From Euonymus europaeus (Eukaryota > Streptophyta > Magnoliopsida > Celastrales > Celastraceae), in assembly GCA_963580455.1 (NCBI GenBank), contig OY756971.1, forward strand, positions 17,073,001-17,137,000: a stretch of DNA of 64,000 nucleotides, written 5' to 3'. Below, in pieces: positions 1-10,682 of this stretch (its first letter is position 1; each line of letters begins with the position of its first letter). A program made the position numbers and the translations under genes. The notes beneath the pieces were generated by a model, which searched no databases, was not told where the DNA came from, and saw nothing but the letters and a program-made list of their open reading frames with translations.

Positions 1-600
1 AGTAGTCATTAACAAAAGTCACAAAATAATGTTTCCCTCCAAGTGATGCATTCTTGGAAGGACCCTAGACATATGTGTGCATGTAATCCAGTATCTCACT
101 TGTCTTGCGATAGTTGTCCCAAATGTAGCTCATATTTTTTTTCCTAGAACACAATGCTCACAGAAATCTAACACGCAAGCAACAACACCTTTCAATAATC
201 CTTGCTGAACAAGTTTATGCAAAGATTTTTCACTTGCATGCGCCAATCGCATATACCATAATCTGGTAGTCAACTTCGCTGTAGAATCTGTAGTCTTATT
301 AGTAGTTGCTACTGAGCATGTAACTGTATTACCCTTCAAGTAATATAAATTACTCACGAATGCCTTTCATCAAAATCATTGCTCCAAAAATTGCCTTCAA
401 TGTGCCATCTTGAATTGCAATCTGATAACCTCTGCTTTCCCACATATTGATGGAGATTCTTTCATTGTATGTCCTAGGAAATACCTGACATTCTTCAATT
501 CTCTAACCACTCTATCATGCAATTTCAATTGGATGTTACCAATCTTCATAATATGAAAAGGTTGTGAATTACGCATCAGAACCACACCACCATTCTCCAA
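1..600 (-). pseudogene. copia pol fragment: protease, GAG-pre-integrase, integrase start
   Basis: The reverse strand at 600-397 reads as the copia aspartic-protease region (GGVVLM...IVR-like context, with VVRELKNVR). The segment at 357-130 is a GAG-pre-integrase domain with LWYMRLAHASEKSL and the zinc-binding FCEHCVLGK. From about 80 to 1 the integrase core begins (GGKHYFVTFVNDY). An in-frame TAG stands just before that core, where the family has Trp in V-W-G-P. The reading frame is therefore broken. The rest of pol is beyond the window edge. Confidence 0.8.
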
Positions 601-659
601 CTCTTCATAGCTAGAGAATCAGTCTCTATTGGGACACACATGGAACGTAGCCCCAAAAT

Positions 660-1617
660 CTAAAATCCACTCACTAGCACTTGCAGAACATACAACCGAT
701 GAAATGACCATTGAGTAATCTGGTCCTCCTCTTCACCCTTCTTTTGGGCCAAATTAATCGATGAAGAATTGGAGTCATACTTCTTGTTTTCCGCCTTTGG
801 AGAATCATTCTTCCAATGTCTTCTCTCATGGCAAAAAGCACACTCATCTTTAGCAAGTTGTTGTCCTCCTTTTGATTTGGACTGACCCTTCAAGAGACTA
901 CCACCAGATTTCTTATCATTTGTCGACCTTCCATCTCTTGACACCAATTTCTCTAATGTTGAATCATGGGATGCCTCTTTATCCTTCTTTATAAACTCAA
1001 AATTCAACAAAGCAGTAGACACCTCATTGTAGTTTAATTTTGACTTCCCATGTATCAAAGTGTTTAAAAAATTCTTAAACTCTTTGGGAAGTGAACTCAA
1101 TAACAATAAGGCTTTCACATCATCCTTCAAAATTTCTTCTAAATTCGCCAAGTCGGCAAGCAATTTAGTGAACTCATTTAAGTGTTCACTTTTAGATGCA
1201 CCACTCCTTATAGTGAAGCGATAAAGCTTCCTCAACAAATGAAAACGATTCTCGATGCTTTTCTTCATGTACTTATCCTCTAAAATCTGCCGCATCTCTT
1301 TATCAGAACTCACATCAAGTACTTAGTACTTCAAATCCCTCGCTAAGCTTTTTTTGAATAATACCACATGCACGTTTGTTCAAATGTACCCACTATTTAC
1401 CATCAATGTCATTCAGCTTGTCTTCTAAAACTTCATCAATATATTAATGTGTTAAAGCATCTATCACCTCAACGCGCCATAGAGCAAAATTATTAGTCCC
1501 ATTAAACTTCTCTTCATCCAATGACTTCTTCAAAACAACCATAGATTGTCTACCCGAAGCATGTCCACTACCTTCCCGTTTGGTAGTTTCAACCAAAACA
1601 TTGTCATCACTTGACAT
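660..1617 (-). pseudogene. copia gag polyprotein, disrupted
   Basis: Reading in reverse from an ATG at 1617 gives the copia Gag N-terminus (EEKFNGTNNFALWRVEV). Stops follow at about 1446 and 1398. From 1313 to 660 the UBN2-type Gag body is recognisable (SKSEHLNEFTKLLADLANL, LLLLSSLPKEFKNF), followed by a nucleocapsid zinc knuckle. The knuckle reads CAFCHERRHWKNDSP. The family form ends in Cys, but here that residue is Ser, and the usual Gly before the His is Arg, so the finger is probably non-functional. Gag would package the element RNA in cytoplasmic particles; this copy cannot. Confidence 0.8.
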
Positions 1618-1844
1618 CCCTAAACAACTTGATTTCATAAAAAAAATTCGAGAAATTCCCAATAGATAGCAAATGGTAGAAAAATTGAACAAACGGAACC
1701 CAAATCACGACTCAAAATTCTCTCAAGAATTTTATCAAACACCTTATGGGCACAACTCAAGCAACTTCTCCACCCAAACCAAAAATCTACTTAGAATCAA
1801 CAAAGGAACCAAGGAAATCACTAGCCTCAACCTCCGATACCAAT

Positions 1845-2250
1845 TGTTGTGATTTGAACCTCAAACACACAGCAGAATGACACAAATCGACAAAACCCTT
1901 ATTTTAGAAACCCAACTTTCTCAAAGATGAGAAATCCTTACAAATAGAGAAATCATAATGATTGACTGTAGTAAAGAAAGTAAAGAACATGAGATTTACT
2001 TGGTTTGGCGTTAGCCTATGTCTATGGGGAGAAAAAGGGGTGCTTTTCATATTAGGTTTGAGATAGGTATCTAAAAGTTCCAATTTTTCTCTAGAAAACA
2101 CATTTAAAAGCAATCAAGTCGCTTTGGGTGCCCAATTCACGATTGATCGCTAAATTGGGCGTTGCAATCTGCCACTCTCAATCTTGGGGCAGTCTTGGGT
2201 GCTCGATCCGTGATTTAGGCTACCCCTATGTACTATATGTAAGAAAACCA
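1845..2250 (-). repeat. 5' LTR of the copia remnant (outer edge uncertain)
   Basis: The LTR abuts the primer binding site at 1844/1845, where the forward strand starts TGTTGTGATTTG, matching the inverted TG...CA LTR terminus. The other end cannot be fixed because the partner LTR is outside the window; 2250 is approximate. Confidence 0.5.
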
Positions 2251-2429
2251 ATTCAAATTCTGTATTATTTTACATATGTACATAAGTGTATATACATGTA
2301 TGTGTATGCATGAGTGTCTAGATTTATATATAATTATATTGTACTTGTATAATTTTCATTAATTTTGTTACTTTGCAATGTATGATTTCTCTTGCATAGT
2401 GTTATGATATTACGGGTTTGAATACTTAA

Positions 2430-3390
2430 CCAAAGTTTCATCAGAATGTGACACATGTGATGGGAAGAATTTTATTTACCTAAGTGAAATTTTGGGAATG
2501 TTACAATTTTTATATCCTTTTGGAATTAATTGAATCATGGCCATCATTATTAACTTAGGCCCAATGTGTTGCTTATTAATTAATTTGGTTAGACCCGATT
2601 TACAATAAACCAACATTCAATTACTAATTCAATTATTTTTATTCATCTCATGAAAAAATATCGAATTCACACAGATCTTGTTTCCATCCTTAGCCAAATA
2701 AATTTTCACGATTCTTTATATATGACTTTCTAGGTTTATTACCAATTAAAATAAAAATAATATCAAACTCTTCGATATTAATTAAAATAACTTTTAATCT
2801 TTTCTTATAAATCACAAGTGATGCCTAGCAGCATATCGTGATTACTCAATCAGTAACGAATAATTTCATATGAACCTTTTAATCATGATTATCGTCATCT
2901 AATTGAATCCTTTCACTACGCAATATTCCAATCGAGTGAGGATCGTGGAAATATATATGTCAAATCGACTAGGTTAATGATATGTACAATCCAACAATTT
3001 ATTGACAAAAAATAATTAATGAGAACATATTTTCATTAATCATTTTACCTTAGCCAAAAATTTCCTGTACCAAAAAATTTTCGGATCACATAGAATATTC
3101 TCATCGTTTATTTCGAGTCAATGGATCCCTTGTTGAATGCACACAAGTCTCAATATTTATTCAACAAATTAATATTTCTAACATTGACAAAATTCGATTG
3201 CTCATATATAAGATTACATGTCATCTCAGGTCAAAAAGTTATTTACATAATCATAAATAAATAATAAATTATTGACAATAAAATAAATCTCTGTATGATT
3301 CATTATTTAGTAAGTCATGTTCAAACTATTTATTCAACAATAAATATTTCATATATAAGATTGTTATGTCATCTCAGATCTAATAATTAT
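2430..3390. repeat. AT-rich LTR-like debris
   Basis: No coding potential. The composition resembles a decayed copia LTR read in reverse. It contains an internal imperfect duplication: TCATATATAAGATT followed by a TGTCATCTCAG block occurs at about 3199-3228 and again at about 3350-3379. A 30-bp block at 2800-2829 is repeated exactly at 4293-4322. No TG...CA ends or target duplication could be fixed. Confidence 0.3.
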
Positions 3391-3496
3391 TCATGAAATA
3401 TGAGAATTGGGTGTAAAGGTCGAAGGTGGAAGAAAATCACAGGTCACCGGGTTAAAATGATGAAACCCATTTAACTTAAGCAAATTTGATATGGGG

Positions 3497-3541
3497 AGAG
3501 CAGGATCTCACACGAAATGAAAATTGTGGGATCCCGCTCTT
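3497..3541. repeat. short inverted repeat
   Basis: GAGAGCAGGATCTCACAC and GTGGGATCCCGCTCT are inverted copies separated by about 12 bases. This could be the closed-up end of a deleted inverted-repeat transposon or a simple hairpin. It lies just upstream of the duplicated leader. Confidence 0.45.
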
Positions 3542-3600
3542 GAGAATAACGCTATCTATCTATATCTATCTATCTATACCCTATATATAAATTACAAACA

Positions 3601-3944
3601 AATATGGCTTTCTCCTGGCGAGTCCCGGTTATTACTCCTACTCACGCGATTTTTTCGTAAATCACCTCATTCCCACACATCGATTTCATCTTCGCCTCAT
3701 TTATCCGCCGTTCATTCTCACCGCCAGGATGCTGAGGGAGACGGCCGCTTACATGAACCTGAACTGGAAAAAAATATGGCTTTCTCCTGACGAGTCCCGG
3801 TTATTACTCCTACTCACGCAATTTTTTCGTAAATCACCTCATTCCCACACATCGATTTCATCTTCGCCTCATTTATCCGCCGTTCATTCTCACCGCCAGG
3901 ATGCTGAGGGAGACGGCTGCTTACATGAACTTGAACTGGAATTT
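3601..3944 (+). repeat. 172-bp tandem duplication of a gene leader
   Basis: Two head-to-tail copies, about 3601-3772 and 3773-3944, are nearly identical (roughly half a dozen differences by eye). Each starts AATATGGCTTTCTCCTG and ends in a potential start codon (3729 and 3901) followed by the same short reading frame, MLRETAAYMNLNW. Only the second copy runs on into a splice-donor-like CAG|GTCAGT at 3947/3948, so the duplication seems to have copied a 5' leader and the first codons of an exon. Confidence 0.85.
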
Positions 3945-4587
3945 CAGGTCAGTGTATGCACCTCTAACCTAGAGCCAGCTGTTGTCCATTCACCTTCACT
4001 GACTCTGCCTCCATCTGACCATATCTGCAACCATGAAAGACTTTACATCTTCTTCCAAAATCTTATTCAGAAATAATACACCTTATTTATGCTACGTCGA
4101 TTGAAATTTCATCAGCGAACAAATCAGGTACATCCACCGTCTATTTCACTCGTATTCGTTTTAATTGGAAATCTTTCTCTCTCTCTTTTTTCCCCAGGCT
4201 CGTGATTGTTGGTGATGGTGGCACCGGTAATCCCTCTTATTTTTCTTTATTTTTTGCGTTCTGTTGTTTAATATTCGTTATTCATTTTTTGGTTTTCTTA
4301 TAAATCACAAGTGATGCCTAGCTACTTATAATTCAATTCATCGTTTTCTATTGCTTTTGTATTTGGCAAGTGTTATTTCTAATCCTTTTTCCAGTAGGTT
4401 TTTCCCTTTCAATCTTTTTTCGGCATCCACCCTACAATAAGTAGTCTTCGCATTGATGCCTTTACATGCTCTTTTTCTTTGGGATCTCGTAACAGTTATG
4501 TGTACTGAAACTTCCTTATTGTTTTTCTTTCCAGGGATTTTCAAGAAGGCAACATATCCTGAATCCTCTGGAGCATTTACAATTTTG
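3901..4587 (+). pseudogene. candidate 5' exons of an unknown gene, including a Ran-like P-loop fragment
   Basis: Three short segments with splice-like borders lie here: 3901-3947 (ATG start, donor GTCAGT), 4198-4226 (acceptor TCCCCAG, donor GTAATC) and 4535-4587 (acceptor CTTTCCAG, donor GTAATT). Joined in silico they total 129 nt, exactly 43 codons, without a stop. The middle one encodes LVIVGDGGTG, identical to the start of the nucleotide-binding loop of Ran GTPases, but the Lys-Thr that must follow is missing, so it cannot be a working GTPase loop. I do not recognise the rest. It may be a decayed or chimeric gene, or chance exons. Confidence 0.3.
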
Positions 4588-5061
4588 GTAATTCATTATC
4601 TTCCTCTATTTAGTAGTTCTCTCAGCAAGTTTGGGAATTCCAATGGTGCAAAACATTTACTTGATGCTCCTTCTTGAAAAATATTGATGGGAGTCTAGAC
4701 TACTTGCTGCAAGTTCCCTTCTATTTAGATGCTGAGTTATTTGAAAGACTGGTATAGTGATTCATGTAGTGATGAGACCCAAGTGAGTATATGGCTAAAG
4801 GCTTTGAATTGGTGAATATATGGGTCATGCATGGTTCCATTGTTTTTCTCCTATACTGTTGCGGCCAGGGATTCATTTCATTTTTATTATTTGTTGTTGG
4901 GCTCAAATCAAATATTTTTTATTGCAAGCTATATCAACAAACACAACCTCATAACTAACTGAAACAAAATAATTGCACATTTGCACCATATATTAATTTT
5001 TTTTATTATCCTGCGATAGTTGATTATTGAGTTTATTTCTAAATGGAAGCAAATAATTAAA

Positions 5062-6251
5062 AGGAACCGCTATTCGCACACAATTTTTGACTCACTATAC
5101 ACACATATTCAATACACTCCTAATTTTTCTCAACACACATATTGACATTCCTAAATTATCCTTTGATACATATTAATTATATAACATTTGTTTTACTTAA
5201 ATACTCTTAATTCACTTTCAATTTTAATACAATGCCAATAACAAATAATTCTCAATCCAATAAAGCAAGACCCACTATGCAAATGCTGAGATCAAAAAAA
5301 AAAGTTTTCCTTCAAAATCAAGAATATCTAAAAACAATCTCCAGATAGGGAATTCAAATGTTCAAAAGTGTGAAAACTATGTGGTGGCAAAAGCATAAAT
5401 TCTAGAAGTAGAAAAAATAAAAATAAAAGTTAGCTAAGATTTTTTTTACTTCACTGGTCAATTATTGATGAGCAAGTTCTTAGAGCAAAAGCTCCAGCAT
5501 CTCAAAATAAAATTTTATTCAGATCAATTGATGTCAAATAGATAGCTCATTCAACAAATAGATAACTATGAAATAAAAATAAAAGGCCAGAAAAATAGTG
5601 TACGATAGACGGTGTATAATATTATCAACATGTCAAGAATTCAATAGTTGGACCATCTGTTCTTAAATCAACATGAATATCACTACAAACGACAAATTGT
5701 TACCTTTGCTAACACACTATCAAATAAGGGACCAAACGTCTATTAAAAATATTCAATGAAAGCAAACTCTCATAGTTCGGAGCCGAGTTTCAAACGCAAT
5801 CATAGATGGGTAATTCCAAAAATAATTAAAATAGAAAAATAATATACTTACTTTATTGGGAGAATTTTTTGTTGCACTATCACTTTGATCATTATTTTCA
5901 ATACGATTCTTTGTAGTATTGTTTTTTTCAAGATTTTCTTCATGTTCCATCTCTTCTTCAACTTAATTGGAAGACAATATCGAACTCTATGTCATATGCT
6001 TGATCTAGTTATGTTATCCATGAATATATGGGAAAAGCTAGGAGGCTAAGAGAAGATGAGAGGCAAGAAGAAAAGCCTAAAGATTAAAAGAATTAGAGTT
6101 AATGTAATTTAATTGTGTAGAGATAAAAATATGGGTGTAAAAAGTAATTAGGTTTTAAAGTAATTACATACAAGGATAACTTGGTAAACTTAATTTTTTC
6201 TTTTAAAATTGTGTGCAGTGAGTCGAAAAGTGTGTTCAAATAGCGGCTCTC
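5062..6251. mobile_element. Mutator-like non-autonomous element with TIRs
   Basis: The ends are inverted copies over about 44 bp: left AGGAACCGCTATTCGCACAC, right (reverse complement) GAGAGCCGCTATTTGAACAC, both followed by a GACTCACT block. It is flanked by perfect 9-bp direct repeats ATAATTAAA at 5053-5061 and 6252-6260. TIRs with a 9-bp target duplication fit a Mutator-like element. The 1190-bp interior is AT-rich and has no transposase; the only reading frame of any size (5753-5950, reverse, 65 codons) resembles nothing I know. Confidence 0.7.
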
Positions 6252-6287
6252 ATAATTAAATTATGGCAACGTTTTTCTTTATTGTAG

Positions 6288-6381
6288 ATCCAGGATTTGG
6301 TCTTTCATGCTTGGGGAAAATTAATACGGCTTATGAGAATGATAGAGATTTGATGGTTCGCTTTTATAAATTTGTTGCAAA
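6288..6381 (+). other. candidate exon of the unknown gene
   Basis: This 94-nt segment lies between an acceptor-like TTATTGTAG and a consensus donor GTAAGT at 6382. In one frame it encodes an open 31-residue stretch (PGFGLSCLGKIN... MVRFYKFVAK). That frame does not follow from the upstream candidate exons as I joined them, so either an exon is missing or the open frame is chance. Confidence 0.25.
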
Positions 6382-6473
6382 GTAAGTTCTCTACTTCTCT
6401 TTGACTTGTGTGGGGGATTTGCATGGCTGGTGTCTACTGGGTTCACATCTTTTTCATATTGGAGGGTCTACCC

Positions 6474-9393
6474 CAATGCAGTCAAAATCGGGATTTTACC
6501 TAAAATCGGAGAATGGATGTAAAATCAGAATCGTAAAATCGTATCATAAAATCGTAAGATTTTATGCATTATGTAGAATTAACTAACTATAATATATTCA
6601 TAACAACACAATAATAAACATAACAAATACATAACAAATACTCCAGTAATCACCCAAATAAGTTCAAATAACACGCAAACCATAAAATTTAAAAAACAAA
6701 CATATGAAAAATGCATGAAACTAGCTTAAATCTTCAATATTGACATGTCCATCATCTTCATCGTCTCCCCCATAATCATCGTCTCCACTGAGTCCCTCAT
6801 AAGTATCATCTCCCTCATAATCATCTGCACTATAGCCCCTATTCGTTTTCATCCATACCATTAACACTTTGATCTTCATTTACAGGACCAAGTTCAATTG
6901 CTTGGAAATCACTAGCTTGGGGGAAATCAACATTATCCTCTGCTCCAATGTCTACAAATGCCTCAGCAACATCATCCTCATTAGATGGAATATCATTCCC
7001 AGTTATCCACTCATCATCCAAATTGATATCATCAAATGTAGGAAGTTCAACATTTCTAAATTTTTTATCCATAAACTTGGAGTTGTACATCACAAATGCG
7101 AGGTCATTCATCTTCTGTTGGTGTAAACAATTTCTTTTCTTAGTATGAACCTAATAGAAAATAATTAAATAAATAGCATAGTAAGCATGAAGTAATGGAA
7201 GTTACTAAGTACTACTATATATGTTACAATAAAAAACACAGACTTACCATCTCAAATGCACTCCAATTTCGTTCACACCCTGAAGAACTACAAGTCAAGC
7301 TCAACACTCGTAGAGCAAATCTTTGCAATTCAGGAAGGTCATCACCCGTAAGTATTCCACCAATCAGCGGGATGCTTTTTACCAACCAAAGCCTTGGCAC
7401 CATCCCTAACAAACATCTCTCGTGCATGATGGAAAGCATCAATTTGTTGCTGGATATTATACCTTTCATCTCGGTCCTTCACCAACCTGTCAATGGTATC
7501 AAGTAACCCATTTTTAACCTCCTTGTCATTCGGGTTGAAGTTTGGATGATAATGGATGCGAGGGTTCAAAAAATGGGCTGCAGCGTGCAATGGCTTATGA
7601 AGTTGGTTGTTCCATCTTTCATCAATAATTTTCCAAATAGGCATGTAGCTTTAAATATAAGAAGAAAAAAATGCAGTCAACATTTAAAGTTGCACACTTA
7701 AATTTAATAAAACAGATCAAAATAAAGGTAGTGCAGCTTTAAGGCAAATGACAACATTCTTCCAAAATGAAGTATCCAAAACAATATGTTGAACTTTTTT
7801 TCCATCTTCAGTGCGAACAAACTTGTTTTTTGTCCACTTAGTGGAAGAAAACATACTCATCAATGAACCCTTATTTTGGCTAAGGCATCCAAGAGTCAAA
7901 TATGCCGTAGCAAATCGAGTCACAACGGGCCTAATCAAATCCCTTCCTTTAGTAAATTCCTTTAATATGGAAATCAACAAAGTCCTGGAATAAATATAAG
8001 TAGTAACCCTTCTTCCCATTTGAATTGGCTCCTGATGAACTTTTAGCTTCTTCTCGAAGTCTTCCGGCATAAGATTAATACAATGAGCTGCACAAGGTGT
8101 CCAGTACAAATGTTGCCGCTTCTCCATCAACTTCATTCCCGCAGCCTTATATGTTGCATCATTATCTGTGACAACTTGCAGAACATTTTCCTCTCCAACC
8201 TTCTCCACAACGTCATCCAACATCTCAAAAACTCTATCAGCTGTTTTGGAAAATGAAGATGTATCAATGGACTCCAAAAAAATAGTCCCTTTAGGACTAT
8301 TAACCAAGAAATTGCATATTGATCTCCTCCTTCTATCTGTCCATGCATCCAACATTATCATACACCCAACTCTCTTCCACTCCAGTTTATGTTGCTCAAT
8401 GTAGTCTTTCATTTCACTCACTTCTTCACTGAGAAAAGTCTCTCTTATCTCATGGTAAGAGGGAGCTTTGAAGCCTAGACCATGTCTAGCTATCTCCTCA
8501 CACATTCTTGCAAATTCAAGATTTCGAACTGTGTTAAATGGAATGCCACTTGTATAAAACCATTTTGCAATTCCTCTACAAGCGCTTCTCCTTAAATCTT
8601 TTTTCAACAAATGATTCATTGTCACATGCACCTTTGTGGTTGAACTACCCTTGCCTTTACACAGAGACCCAAAACTTCCATATTGAGAATCACCCGATGG
8701 TTGTGTTTCATTCACAGAACTCCCAGACTCAATAAATTGTCTCTTTTTCCTTTCTTTCAGTTCTGCACCATTGCTAATTATCTCCATAAATCTCATTTTT
8801 ACATCATCTGGTACACAAGGGCAAGCCTTCGCATTTTCCTTTGAACCAGCAAGGTGATGTTTGAATCGATAAATACCTCCAGTGTAAACTTTAGAACAAT
8901 ATTTGCACAGCACCTTCTTCGAATTTTTATCTACATCAATACCATGTTCCCATCCTACATCAGTCCCGGTGCCAATAGCATTTTTCCTTCTCTTGATTGC
9001 TCGAGAACTTAAGAAGACATTTTGTGTCTGCGCAGAGAGGAGATGGTGGCTGGCTGCTGTTTGTTTAGGTCGTTTGATTTTGTGAGATGAGATGCCAACA
9101 TAATAAAAAAGAATGCGCTTTTTGGTTTTCTTTTGAAGTGGGCTATTAAAGCCCACTAATAAGGGCCCAAAATTTGAGTTATCTGGGCTGCAAAATGTCC
9201 AGCCCAGGTTACTTTATGAAAAAAATTGAAATCGTAAGAATAGTTCTAAAATCTACGATTTTGAACGATTTAAATCCCGATTATGAATGATTTTACATGA
9301 GTTCCAATTTTGAAACAATTTTGCTATTTTTCTACACCTAACATCGTAAAATCTTACGATTTTATGATTTAAATCTAGATTTTAACTGCCTTG
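6474..9393 (-). mobile_element. hAT transposon, about 2.9 kb, BED/DUF659 type
   Basis: The termini are CAATGCAGTCAAAATC on the left and, as reverse complement, CAAGGCAGTTAAAATC on the right (14 of 16 match). An exact 8-bp direct repeat GTCTACCC flanks it at 6466-6473 and 9394-9401, the hallmark of hAT insertion. Both subterminal regions are rich in AAATCGTAAGATTTT-like motifs, probably transposase binding sites. It carries a reverse-strand transposase gene that is broken, so it probably cannot move by itself. Confidence 0.93.
6721..9156 (-). pseudogene. hAT transposase (BED finger, DUF659, C-terminal dimerisation domain), disrupted
   Basis: The largest block (9156-7717) holds a BED zinc finger (VLCKYCSKVYTGG...KHHLAG, Cys84, Cys87, His100/101), then DUF659 with LDAWTD at residues 269-274, VVTDNDATY near 329-336 and CAAHCINL near 355. 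These carry the first two acidic residues of the RNase H-like core. After a gap at 7716-7645, possibly an intron plus a deletion of the segment after AALPL, the chain resumes with PIWKIIDERWNNQLHKPLHAA. A one-base insertion in a run of Cs at 7345-7347 shifts the frame just after ADWWNTYG. SLTCSSSGCERNWSAFE follows in the new frame, with the third catalytic residue. An intron (about 7248-7152) precedes a last exon with KKRNCLHQQKMNDL. A further frame change near 6845 puts an Asp-rich tail ending at 6721 in another frame. No in-frame ATG precedes the BED finger. Confidence 0.9.
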
Positions 9394-9401
9394 GTCTACC
9401 C

Positions 9402-10674
9402 CATCTTTGTCAGTTAGGTTACACACAACTTTTATGATTCATTTTAGTTGCATACTTTGGCAAGTTGCATTTATTAAATCTTTTAGAATTGTCCCACAAT
9501 CTCCTCCTGTTTTAATGATTCAGCTATTAGTCACCCAAGAGTTCCTTGTCGAGCATAATCTGAACAGCTGTGTTGTAATTCATCTTTATCTTTACTTAGT
9601 TGTTGTTTCTTGATCATCGTCCAAACTTAAACTCTCTTTTCTTAGATGATTATTAACTTTGGGTGGTTAAAGGTTGAGTTGTGCAAGCTGCTAGAAGATA
9701 AGAGATCTGCGGAACTCAGGTTGGAGTTCCCATTGTGGTGCGTAGCATTATACTTTATCCATACTGTATTATTGAGAGGTGTTTTCATTTTTTGTGTTCT
9801 TAACATATCAGGAATAGCTCCTCTGCCTCATTATACTATTAATCTTGCAGGGAAGAAAAGTGACTTATATGATTACTTTCAGATGCAAACCTTATGTCTA
9901 TAAGACATTTCCCATTAGTTACAATGCATCAAAATCTATATCATGGGGAATAGTTTAGAAACTGATATCTCGCTCCTTGACATCAATTTGAAAATTTAAA
10001 AACTATCTCCGTTCTTATTTTGGGACGCCTGTTTGCCATCTAAATTTTTTATTCTAACTTATTCAATTGAGAGGGCTAGATTTGCTTCCAGGTTTATCTA
10101 ATGTTAATTCTTATGACATCTTTTATTGATTTTATATTTCCTTCTCATATTTTGGCTTTCTGTTCATAGCTATTATTTATTCTCTTGATTGAATTTTTTA
10201 CTTCTTTATAGCTCTCAGATCCTTCTATAGGATGTTTCACATTTATCAAAGAGCTCTGAAGTATATCTGTTATCTTATTTTGTTCTTTCTTCTTTTTCCT
10301 TTTTTCAATTGATTCATATGTGGATCAGCTGCTGTTCTATCCTACGGACATGGTTCATACTAAAAACATAGGGTATAAACACATATTTGAGGCACTTTGA
10401 AAATGTTAAAATTTATGTCTACTTTGATTGGTTTTACATGTTTAAATCATCAATTACTTTTAGTTTACTATGTGTTACCAAAGTACAAAATCTGGTTCGA
10501 AACTGACAGTCCATAAATATGAATGTCAATATGAGATTCTGGCCAATGAATTGTCATGGCTCAAATTGGAACCAACTTCATTTCATAATCACATTGACTT
10601 GCAAATATACTTCCATTTACATACTGATACTACTACTAGCTATTGTTTAGGACCCTTCTATTTGCTTGCTAATC
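9402..10674 (+). other. host sequence between two hAT insertions, with one candidate exon
   Basis: This is non-transposon sequence between the two hAT elements. One segment, 9646-9719, has an acceptor-like CTTTTCTTAG and ends CAG|GTTGGA. It is open as MIINFGWLKVELCKLLEDKR and a few more residues, a plausible charged helix. The rest is AT-rich with polypyrimidine tracts, as in plant introns. I cannot name a gene from it. Confidence 0.25.
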
Positions 10675-10682
10675 ATTGTGAT

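Larger units (their letters stand above)
1..2250 (-). mobile_element. Ty1/copia retrotransposon remnant, 5' part
   Basis: On the reverse strand the order is LTR (about 2250-1845), primer binding site (about 1844-1831, TGGTATCGGAGG, close to the initiator-Met type TGGTATCAGAGC), gag, protease, GAG-pre-integrase and the first integrase residues, where the window begins. This is the standard Ty1/copia order. The element is dead: gag and pol carry several stops and frame changes. Its 3' half lies outside the window, so the LTRs cannot be compared and the outer LTR edge is a guess. Confidence 0.8.

Noticed and set aside
10480..10510. tRNA B-box-like TGGTTCGAAA
   Set aside because: No matching A box or cloverleaf at the right distance.
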